Of a stretch of DNA of 6,394 nucleotides, positions 1-5,852 are shown one piece after another. Within the stretch, counting starts at the first letter, position 1. Each line of letters starts with the position of its first letter. Under the pieces are notes generated by a model, which was given only the letters and a program-made list of their open reading frames with translations, was not told the origin of the DNA and made no database searches. Both the position numbers and the translations under genes were made by a program. The DNA comes from an uncultured Bacteroidales bacterium (GTDB lineage: Bacteria > Bacteroidota > Bacteroidia > Bacteroidales > P3): the NCBI GenBank assembly GCA_947174375.1, contig CAMWIS010000093.1, forward strand, positions 1-6,394, given 5' to 3'.

Positions 1-3
1 AAT

Positions 4-1143
4 ATGGATTTTAGCTTAACCAAACAAGAAAAGCTCTTCCTGCAGATGATTCGGGAGTTCGCCGAAAAAGAGGTGAAGCCCTTGGCTGCGGAAGTGGACG
101 AGCAGGAACGTTTCCCGCTGGAGACGGTCGGGAAAATGGCCAAAATCGGCCTCATGGGTATCCCCGTCCCCAAAGAATACGGCGGTGCCGGTTCCACGAA
201 CCAAATGTACACGATGGCCGTGGAGGAACTCTCCCGCGTCTGCGCCACGACGGGCGTCATCGTTTCCGCGCACACCTCGCTCTGCGTGGCCCCCATTATG
301 GAGCACGGCACGGAAGAACAGAAAAAGAAATATCTGCCTAAACTGGCTTCGGGCGAGTGGCTCGGCGCGTTCGGCCTCACCGAACCCAACGCCGGTACCG
401 ACGCCTCGGCCCAGCAGACCATCGCCACGCCGGACGGCGACGGCTATATCATCAACGGCACCAAGATTTTCATCACCAACGCCGAATACGCCAACGTGTT
501 CATCATCTTCGCCATGACCGACAAGAGCCTCGGCACGAAGGGCATCACGGCCTTCATCCTCGAAAAGGGCATGAAGGGCTTCAGCATCGGCAAGAAGGAG
601 TTGAAGATGGGTATCCGCGGTTCGGCCACCTGCGAATTGATTTTTGAAGACGTGCGCGTTTCCAAAGACCAGGTGCTCGGCAAAATCGGCGGCGGCTTCG
701 GCATCGCGATGAAGACGCTCGACGGCGGCCGTATCGGGATTGCCTCGCAGGCGCTCGGCATCGCGCAGGGTGCGCTGGACGAAACCGTCAAGTACACCAA
801 AGAACGCAAGCAGTTCAAGCGGGCGATCGCGCAGTTCCAGAACACGCAGTTCCAGCTGGCCGACATGAAGACCAAGGTGGAGGCGGCGCGTCTGTTGGTG
901 CGCAGCGCGGCCTACAAGAAAGACATGAAGCTGCCTTATTCGGCCGATGCGGCCATGGCCAAGCTGTTCGCGGCCGAAACGTCGATGGAAGTGACGACGA
1001 AGGCGGTGCAGCTGCACGGCGGCTACGGCTATACGCGCGAATATCCGGTGGAACGCATGATGCGCGATGCCAAGATTACCGAGATTTACGAAGGTACGTC
1101 CGAGGTACAGCGCATGGTCATCTCCGCCAATCTGTTGAAATAA
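4..1143 (+). CDS. Short-chain acyl-CoA dehydrogenase, butyryl-CoA dehydrogenase type
   Basis: FAD-dependent enzyme that interconverts a short acyl-CoA and its 2,3-enoyl-CoA, exchanging electrons with ETF; cytoplasmic. The 379 residues match the usual length of bacterial butyryl-CoA dehydrogenases. Visible family motifs are the FGLTEPNAGTD flavin/substrate-loop signature (residues 123-133), NGTKIFITNA (151-160), LHGGYGY (337-343) and IYEGTSEVQR (361-370). In the last, E363 aligns with the catalytic base of butyryl- and medium-chain dehydrogenases. The stretch EELSRVCATTGVIVSAHTSLC (about 74-94) closely resembles clostridial Bcd. The ATG at 4 gives the normal family N terminus (MDFSLTKQEKL), and the window begins only three bases earlier, so its promoter and RBS are not visible. 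EtfB follows after 33 bases and EtfA after that, which indicates one operon and an ETF partner. Preference for butyryl-CoA over other short acyl-CoAs is inferred from overall similarity; bcd would be the symbol if confirmed. Confidence 0.93.
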   Translation: MDFSLTKQEKLFLQMIREFAEKEVKPLAAEVDEQERFPLETVGKMAKIGLMGIPVPKEYGGAGSTNQMYTMAVEELSRVCATTGVIVSAHTSLCVAPIMEHGTEEQKKKYLPKLASGEWLGAFGLTEPNAGTDASAQQTIATPDGDGYIINGTKIFITNAEYANVFIIFAMTDKSLGTKGITAFILEKGMKGFSIGKKELKMGIRGSATCELIFEDVRVSKDQVLGKIGGGFGIAMKTLDGGRIGIASQALGIAQGALDETVKYTKERKQFKRAIAQFQNTQFQLADMKTKVEAARLLVRSAAYKKDMKLPYSADAAMAKLFAAETSMEVTTKAVQLHGGYGYTREYPVERMMRDAKITEIYEGTSEVQRMVISANLLK

Positions 1144-1176
1144 GGGGATTGCAAATCAAAACGAGAAACGGAAATT

Positions 1177-1959
1177 ATGAAAATTATAGTTTGTATCAAA
1201 CAGGTGCCGGATACCACCGAAATCAAGTTGGATCCGGTAACGGGAACGCTGATAAGAGACGGCGTGCCCAGCATCATGAACCCGGACGACAAGGGCGGTT
1301 TGGAATACGCGTTGCAGCTTAAAGACCAGTATGGCGCCGAGGTGACGGTCATCACGATGGGCCCGCCCCAAGCCGACGACATCCTGCGCGAAGCCATGGC
1401 GATGGGTGCCGACCGCGCCATTCTGCTGACCGACCGCAAGTTTGCGGGCGCCGATACGTTGGCCACGTCCAAGGCTTTGGCCGGCGCGTTGAAGGAATTG
1501 GAATACGACCTGATTATCGCGGGCCGTCAGGCCATCGACGGCGACACGGCGCAAGTGGGGCCCGAAATCGCCGAATGGCTCGACCTGCCGCAGATCAGCT
1601 ACGTGGAAGGCTTGGAATACGACGGCAAGAAGACGCTGACCGTGCGCAAGCAGACCGAAGAAGGCTATCAGGTTTGCAAGGTGGATACGCCCTGTCTGCT
1701 CACCGTGCTGGCTTCGGCCAACAAGGCGCGCTACATGACGGTGGGCGGCATCTGCGACGCTTACGGCAAGGAAGTGGAAGTGTGGACGGCCGACAAAATC
1801 AAGGTCGATCCTTCCGAACTCGGTCTGAGCGGCTCGCCGACCAAGGTTAAAAAGTCGTTCACGAAGGGCGCCAAGGCCGCCGGCAAGGTGTTCGAGGTGG
1901 ACGAGAAAGAAGCCGTCGAGCTCATTATCAATAAACTGAAAGAAAAATACATCATTTAA
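1177..1959 (+). CDS. etfB: Electron transfer flavoprotein, beta subunit
   Basis: Small subunit of the ETF heterodimer that passes electrons between flavin dehydrogenases and, in anaerobes, NADH and ferredoxin; cytoplasmic. At 260 residues it has normal EtfB length. It starts with the typical MKIIVCIKQVPDTTEIKLD and contains the ETF-beta signature AGRQAIDGDTAQVGPEIAEW (residues 115-134). It also has the MGPPQA and TDRKFAGADT stretches that I associate with clostridial and Acidaminococcus EtfB. Those enzymes bind a second FAD in this subunit and bifurcate electrons, whereas mitochondrial-type ETF binds AMP there; a bifurcating type is therefore likely, but inferred from similarity only. The 33-base gap before the ATG is A-rich (GAGAAACGGAAATT) and has no well-spaced Shine-Dalgarno sequence, as is usual in Bacteroidetes. 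The stop codon overlaps the RBS of etfA. Confidence 0.95.
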   Translation: MKIIVCIKQVPDTTEIKLDPVTGTLIRDGVPSIMNPDDKGGLEYALQLKDQYGAEVTVITMGPPQADDILREAMAMGADRAILLTDRKFAGADTLATSKALAGALKELEYDLIIAGRQAIDGDTAQVGPEIAEWLDLPQISYVEGLEYDGKKTLTVRKQTEEGYQVCKVDTPCLLTVLASANKARYMTVGGICDAYGKEVEVWTADKIKVDPSELGLSGSPTKVKKSFTKGAKAAGKVFEVDEKEAVELIINKLKEKYII

Positions 1960-1965
1960 GGAGGG
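1958..1965 (+). promoter_or_regulatory. Strong Shine-Dalgarno sequence of etfA
   Basis: AAGGAGGG overlaps the etfB stop codon (TAA at 1957-1959), and its GGAGG core ends 8 bases before the etfA ATG at 1973. This is close to the ideal anti-16S match and spacing, and it settles the etfA start. None of the other starts visible in the window has a comparable sequence. Overlap with the upstream stop suggests that etfA translation is coupled to etfB, which would help keep the two subunits in equal amounts. Confidence 0.8.
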
Positions 1966-1972
1966 AAGCACG

Positions 1973-2968
1973 ATGAATATTGCCGATTACAAGAACGTAT
2001 ATGTGTTTGCCGAACAACGCGAAGGCAAGATACAGAATGTGGCCCTCGAATTGCTGGGCAAGGCCCGCGATTTGGCCGACGCTTTGAACGAAAAGGTCTG
2101 CGCGGTGTTGCTCGGTTCGGGCATCAAGGATTTGGCCGCCACGCTCATTGCGCACGGCGCGGATGAGGTGCTTTTGGTGGACGATCCGTCTTTGGATGTA
2201 TATACGACTGAACCCTATGCGCAGGCCATCAAGGCCGTGGTGGATGCCAAAAAACCGGGCATCCTGCTGTTGGGCGCCACGACGATTGGCCGCGACTTGG
2301 GGCCGCGTCTGGCGGCGCGTATGCAGACGGGTCTGACGGCCGACTGCACGGAACTGGATATCGAAGCCGAGACGCGTCACCTGATGATGACCCGTCCCGC
2401 TTTCGGCGGCAACCTGTTGGCCACGATTATGTGTACCGACCACCGTCCGCAGATGTCCACGGTACGCCCCGGCGTTATGATGGCCAAGCCCGCCGACGCC
2501 GCCCGCAAGGGTACGGTGGAGGATTTCAAGGTCAACTTCGACCGCAGCAAGTTCCGCGTCAAAGTGGAGAAGGTGGTCAAGGAACAGAAGAACCTCGTGG
2601 ATATTACGGCGGCCAAGGTGTTGGTGTCCGGTGGCCGCGGCGTCGGCTCGGCCGAGGGCTTCAAGAAGCTCGAAGCCTTGGCGCAGGTGCTGGGCGGCGA
2701 GGTGTCCTCTTCGCGTGCGATGGTGGATGCCGGCGTGACGGAACACGCGCGCCAGGTGGGTCAGACGGGCAAGACCGTCCGTCCCGACCTGTATTTCGCC
2801 CTGGGTATCTCGGGTGCGATTCAGCACTTGGCCGGTATGGAAGGCGCCGACCTGATCATTGCCGTGAACAAAGACAAGTTCGCGCCGATTTTCGAGGTGG
2901 CCGACATGGGTATTGTGGGCGACCTGCACAAAATCGTGCCGGCGCTGACGGCCGCGTTGAAAAAATAA
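1973..2968 (+). CDS. etfA: Electron transfer flavoprotein, alpha subunit
   Basis: Large, FAD-binding subunit of ETF; cytoplasmic partner of the EtfB and dehydrogenase encoded just upstream. It has 331 residues, the normal length. The N-terminal domain (about 1-190) has the Rossmann-like ETF fold pattern, with the conserved GATTIGRDLGPRLAARMQTGL segment (101-121). The C-terminal FAD domain is complete: SGGRG (219-223), SSSRAMVDAG (245-254), QVGQTGKTVRP (261-271), GISGAIQH (278-285) and VNKDKFAPIFEVADMGIVGDL (298-318). S247, R248, T265 and H285 correspond in order and spacing to the flavin-contacting residues S248, R249, T266 and H286 of human ETF alpha. The gene starts 13 bases after etfB behind a strong RBS. 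A terminator hairpin follows 22 bases after the stop, so this is the likely end of the acd-etfBA operon. Confidence 0.95.
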   Translation: MNIADYKNVYVFAEQREGKIQNVALELLGKARDLADALNEKVCAVLLGSGIKDLAATLIAHGADEVLLVDDPSLDVYTTEPYAQAIKAVVDAKKPGILLLGATTIGRDLGPRLAARMQTGLTADCTELDIEAETRHLMMTRPAFGGNLLATIMCTDHRPQMSTVRPGVMMAKPADAARKGTVEDFKVNFDRSKFRVKVEKVVKEQKNLVDITAAKVLVSGGRGVGSAEGFKKLEALAQVLGGEVSSSRAMVDAGVTEHARQVGQTGKTVRPDLYFALGISGAIQHLAGMEGADLIIAVNKDKFAPIFEVADMGIVGDLHKIVPALTAALKK

Positions 2969-3012
2969 CGGCTGAAAGTCGGAAATAAGGAAGCCCCGTT
3001 CCGACAGCCGTT
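2967..3012 (+). promoter_or_regulatory. Long imperfect inverted repeat overlapping the terminator (possible alternative RNA fold)
   Basis: AACGGCT (2967-2973) is the exact reverse complement of AGCCGTT (3006-3012). Immediately inside it, GTCGGAA (2978-2984) is the exact reverse complement of TTCCGAC (2999-3005). Together they give a 14-bp stem with one 4-base bulge (2974-2977) and a 14-base loop. The 5' arm overlaps the etfA stop codon. The 3' arm takes bases 2999-3002, which the terminator hairpin also needs, so the two stems cannot both form completely. There is no T tract right after this stem, so it is not itself an ordinary terminator. It could be an antiterminator-like fold, an mRNA 3'-end stabiliser, or a by-product of the terminator region. 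The pairing is seen directly; the role is inference. Confidence 0.5.
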
Positions 3013-3025
3013 GGGACGGGGTTTT
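2991..3025 (+). terminator. Rho-independent terminator after etfA
   Basis: CCCCGTTCC (2994-3002) pairs with GGGACGGGG (3013-3021) through nine base pairs, one of them a G-T wobble. The loop is 10 bases. The stem can extend outward by one wobble and two A-T pairs into the TTTT tract (3022-3025). GC-rich stem plus T tract, placed 22 bases after the etfA stop and before a gene of unrelated function, is the classic arrangement. The T tract is short, so termination may be incomplete. On the opposite strand the stem is not followed by a comparable T run, so it reads as a + strand terminator. Confidence 0.82.
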
Positions 3026-3032
3026 CAATAAC

Positions 3033-3049
3033 GGCGCGGGAGCCGCGTC
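3033..3049 (+). repeat. Small GC-rich inverted repeat in the leader of the DUF4301 gene
   Basis: CGCGG (3035-3039) and CCGCG (3043-3047) are perfect reverse complements around the spacer GAG. One wobble and one further G-C pair extend the stem on the outside. It lies 15 bases before the ATG at 3065, between the terminator and the gene. If transcribed it would form a short stable hairpin close to the ribosome site; if not, it could be part of a protein-binding site. In DNA this GC-rich such a short palindrome can occur by chance. Confidence 0.35.
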
Positions 3050-3064
3050 ATAAATACAAGCGTT

Positions 3065-4675
3065 ATGGAAAAGAACAAATTATCGGGCAAGGACTTGGAG
3101 CAGCTGAAGGCGAAAGGGATTTCGCTGGACGTATTCAAGACGCAGTTGATGCAATTCGAGGAGGGCTTTCCGGCGGCGGATCTGACGGCCTGCGCCACGG
3201 CGGACAACGGCATTCTGACGCTGACGCCCGCGCGCGTCGAAGACCTGCGGACGGCTTATCAGGCCTACCGTAAAAAGGACGGCGCCCGCATCGTGAAGTT
3301 CGTGCCGGCCTCGGGCGCGGCCACGCGTATGTTCAAAGACCTGTACGCCTTGTATAACCAACTCAAGGACAACGCCACGCCTAACGCGCCTTTGGACAAG
3401 GCCGCGCAGACGTTCTTCGACCACCTGCCGCAGTTCCCGTTCTACGCCGAACTCAAAGCCAGCCTGCAGGCGGGGGCGGGGCTCGACCTCGACACGGCCG
3501 TGCGCGAGCGCAACTATCTGCCCGTGTTGGAGACCTTGCTCGAAACGGGCATGGGCTACGGCCGGCTGCCCAAAGCCTTGCTGTTGTTCCACGCTTATGC
3601 CGACGGGGCCGTCACGGCTATGGAGGAGCATTTCGCCGAGGGGGCGCAGTATGCGGCGGGCGAGGGCGAATGCTGGCTGCACTTCACGATTTCGGAAGAG
3701 CACAAGGACTTGTTCTTGAAGAAGGTGGCGGCGGTTCAGCCCAAATACGAGAAAAAATACGGCCTGCGCTATCATGTGGCCTATTCGGTGCAGAAGCCTT
3801 CGACCGACACGGTGGCCGTGACGGCCGACAATGATATATACCGTGACGGACAGGGACGCATCGTCTTCCGTCCGGGCGGCCACGGCGCGCTGATAGAGAA
3901 CCTGAACGACCTCGACGCCGACATGGTTTTCATCAAGAACATCGACAACATCAGCATAGACACCAAGCGCTCCGAGACGCTGACCTACAAGGAGGCCTTG
4001 GCGGGGTTGCTGTTGGAGAAACGCGACAGGACGTTCGCCATCCTGCGGCAGCTCTCTTCGGGGCAGCCGTCGGAAGAATGGCCGTGGGGCCAGTGGCTCG
4101 ACTTCGCGCGGGAGGAACTGCAAATCCGGCTGAGCGATGAGGTGTTGGACTGGCCGTTGGCGCTCCGCGCGCGTTACCTGTTCGCGGTGCTGAACCGGCC
4201 CATGCGCGTGTGCGGCATGGTGCGCAACGAGGGCGAACCCGGCGGCGGGCCGTTTTGGGTGTCGCGCGTGCGCACGTTCGAAGCCCCCGAAGAACCCGAC
4301 GATGCGCCTTTCGGCGGCTTGCGGCTGTGGCCGCTCGAGAGCCTGCAAATCGTGGAGTCGTCGCAAATCGACCACGAGAACGCCGAGCAGGAGGCCATTT
4401 TCCGCGCTTCCACGCACTTCAACCCCGTCGATTTGGTGTGCAGCGTCCGCGACTATACGGGCCGCAAGTTCGACCTGCGGGACTTCGTTGACCCGATGAC
4501 GGCCTTTATCGCGCACAAGTCGGTCAAGGGCACGGACATCAAGGCGATGGAGCTGCCGGGCCTTTGGAACGGCGCGATGGCCGACTGGATTACGCTTTTC
4601 GTCGAAGAACCGATACAGGTGTTTACGCCCGTCAAGACCGTCAACGACCTGTTGCGGGACGGCCACCGGCAGTAA
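3065..4675 (+). CDS. DUF4301 family protein, possibly nucleotidyltransferase-like
   Basis: A 536-residue protein that I recognise as DUF4301, a family known from Bacteroidetes whose members are of similar length; its biochemical function is not established to my knowledge. No signal peptide or membrane segment is seen, so it is probably cytoplasmic. Recognisable blocks are KFVPASGAATRMFK (78-91), HFTISEEH (206-213), RPGGHGALIENLNDLDADM (269-287), FIKNIDN (289-295), NEGEPGGGPFWV (388-399) and ELPGLWNGAMADW (496-508). The first block resembles the GxGTRM/L loop of sugar nucleotidyltransferases. The GGHG...L...NIDN part resembles the substrate region of UDP-sugar pyrophosphorylases, so a GT-A-like nucleotidyltransferase fold is my inference. 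The ATG at 3065 gives the expected N terminus but has no Shine-Dalgarno sequence and no recognisable promoter. The gene ends in a double stop (TAA TAG, 4673-4678), and the next gene starts 9 bases after the first stop. Confidence 0.88.
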   Translation: MEKNKLSGKDLEQLKAKGISLDVFKTQLMQFEEGFPAADLTACATADNGILTLTPARVEDLRTAYQAYRKKDGARIVKFVPASGAATRMFKDLYALYNQLKDNATPNAPLDKAAQTFFDHLPQFPFYAELKASLQAGAGLDLDTAVRERNYLPVLETLLETGMGYGRLPKALLLFHAYADGAVTAMEEHFAEGAQYAAGEGECWLHFTISEEHKDLFLKKVAAVQPKYEKKYGLRYHVAYSVQKPSTDTVAVTADNDIYRDGQGRIVFRPGGHGALIENLNDLDADMVFIKNIDNISIDTKRSETLTYKEALAGLLLEKRDRTFAILRQLSSGQPSEEWPWGQWLDFAREELQIRLSDEVLDWPLALRARYLFAVLNRPMRVCGMVRNEGEPGGGPFWVSRVRTFEAPEEPDDAPFGGLRLWPLESLQIVESSQIDHENAEQEAIFRASTHFNPVDLVCSVRDYTGRKFDLRDFVDPMTAFIAHKSVKGTDIKAMELPGLWNGAMADWITLFVEEPIQVFTPVKTVNDLLRDGHRQ

Positions 4676-4684
4676 TAGATCGTC

Positions 4685-5842
4685 ATGAAGAAACGCTTTT
4701 GGATAATCGTGGCCCTCGCGTTGGCGGCGGTGGCCATCGTGCTTTCGGCCGTGCCGCGTTTCGACTACATCCGGCCGGCCCTGCGCTACCGGATGCCCAA
4801 GATAGACCAATATCCGCTGTTCGGCCGCGCCATCGTGGCCGCCGGCGACCCGCAGCCGTGGCCCTACGCGCCCGGCGTGGCGGCGACCCGCATCCCCGAC
4901 TCGGTGGAGGCGGCCTTCGCCGGATACGAAACCGTGGCCTACCTTGTGGTCAAGGACGGCGAAATCGTGCTGGAACAGTATTGGGACGGCTATGCCGACA
5001 CGCTTTGGAGCAATTCGTTCTCGATGGCCAAAAGCGTGGTGTCGTTGCTCGTGGGCTGCGCCATCGGCGACGGGTATATACAAAGCGTGGAACAGCCGGT
5101 GGCCGATTTCCTGCCCGGCGACTGGGCGTGGCAGTCGGAGCCGCTCCGCATCCGCGACCTGTTGACGATGAGCGCGGGCTTCCGCTGGAACGAGTCGTCC
5201 GCCTCGCTCTTTTCACCCACCACGCAGATCTACTACGGCGGCGACCTCGCGGCCATCCTCTACCGCACGCGGTTCAAGGAAAAGCCCGGCGTGCATTTCG
5301 AATACCAAAGCGGCGTGACGCAGCTGTTGGCTATGGTGCTGACTTCGGCCGTGGGGCGTCCGCTCTCCGACTACGCTTCCGAAAAACTGTGGCGGCCGCT
5401 CGGCGCCGAGGAGGACGCCCTTTGGTCCACCGACGACCAGGGCGTTGAAAAGGCGTTCTGCTGTTTCAACAGCAACGCCCGCGACTTCGCCCGCATCGGC
5501 CAGCTGATACTGCAACACGGCCGCTGGAACGGCGTGCCGCTCATCGATTCGGCCTACATCCACGCCGCCACGACGCCCGCCGACTACCTCCTGTTCGACG
5601 GCCGGCCCTGCACGTTCTACGGCTACCAGTTTTGGGTCGCCAACCTCCGCGGCCATACGATGCCCTACTGCCGCGGCATCCTGGGGCAGTACATCATCGT
5701 TGTCCCCGACGAAAACCTCGTCATCGTGCGGTTGGGCCGCGCCCGCTCCGAGGCGCGCAACACGGCGCAGGACTACACGTTAGACCTCGAGCTGTGGGTC
5801 AATACGGCCTTGGATATGTTCGGCCAATCTTCAAACCTGTAA
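4685..5842 (+). CDS. Beta-lactamase-fold serine hydrolase (class C / EstB / NylB type), membrane-anchored or exported
   Basis: A 385-residue serine hydrolase of the penicillin-binding-protein/class C beta-lactamase superfamily, which includes beta-lactamases, esterases, D-amino acid peptidases and amide hydrolases such as NylB. The start MKKR followed by a hydrophobic run (6-22) is a signal peptide or N-terminal anchor; no lipobox cysteine is seen, so the enzyme should face the periplasm. The catalytic SxxK motif is SMAK (113-116), after the usual LWSNSF lead-in. IRDLLTMSAGFRW (156-168) is typical of the family. The Tyr motif appears as YQS (207-209) instead of YxN, 94 residues after the serine. 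The C-terminal part has YGYQFWV (312-318) and GQY (334-336) before a beta strand ending in VIVRLG; no clear KTG is seen. The substrate cannot be told from sequence, and beta-lactam resistance should not be assumed. Gaps of 9 and 10 bases to its neighbours suggest an operon. Confidence 0.9.
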   Translation: MKKRFWIIVALALAAVAIVLSAVPRFDYIRPALRYRMPKIDQYPLFGRAIVAAGDPQPWPYAPGVAATRIPDSVEAAFAGYETVAYLVVKDGEIVLEQYWDGYADTLWSNSFSMAKSVVSLLVGCAIGDGYIQSVEQPVADFLPGDWAWQSEPLRIRDLLTMSAGFRWNESSASLFSPTTQIYYGGDLAAILYRTRFKEKPGVHFEYQSGVTQLLAMVLTSAVGRPLSDYASEKLWRPLGAEEDALWSTDDQGVEKAFCCFNSNARDFARIGQLILQHGRWNGVPLIDSAYIHAATTPADYLLFDGRPCTFYGYQFWVANLRGHTMPYCRGILGQYIIVVPDENLVIVRLGRARSEARNTAQDYTLDLELWVNTALDMFGQSSNL

Positions 5843-5852
5843 ATCACCTATC

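Noticed and set aside
16..1017. A 333-codon minus-strand open frame opposite the acyl-CoA dehydrogenase
   Set aside because: It has the same His/Arg/Leu-rich antisense composition, with no family motifs; the + strand gene is unambiguous.
1952..3028. A 358-codon minus-strand open frame opposite etfA
   Set aside because: It is an antisense shadow of a clear EtfA and begins inside the terminator region, with no RBS or motif support.
3051..3060. TAAATACA as a possible -7 promoter element for the DUF4301 gene
   Set aside because: It lacks the TTTG half of the Bacteroidetes -7 consensus. The only T-rich upstream candidate (the terminator TTTT at 3022-3025) is about 25 bases away, longer than the usual spacing, and already serves the terminator.
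4673..4678. TAA TAG double stop as a possible recoding site
   Set aside because: Tandem in-frame stops are common and simply secure termination. The downstream gene has its own good ATG 9 bases after the first stop, in a different frame.
3080..5083. A 667-codon open frame on the minus strand opposite the DUF4301 gene and into the serine hydrolase gene
   Set aside because: The translation is rich in His, Arg, Val and Gly, with no domain I recognise. It mirrors the GC-rich third positions of the + strand genes, which removes antisense stops. It crosses the boundary of two well-supported genes.
4564..5448. A 294-codon + strand frame overlapping the end of DUF4301 and most of the serine hydrolase
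   Set aside because: It is Arg/Gly/Pro-rich out-of-frame reading through two genes with strong family matches. No programmed frameshift signal was seen.
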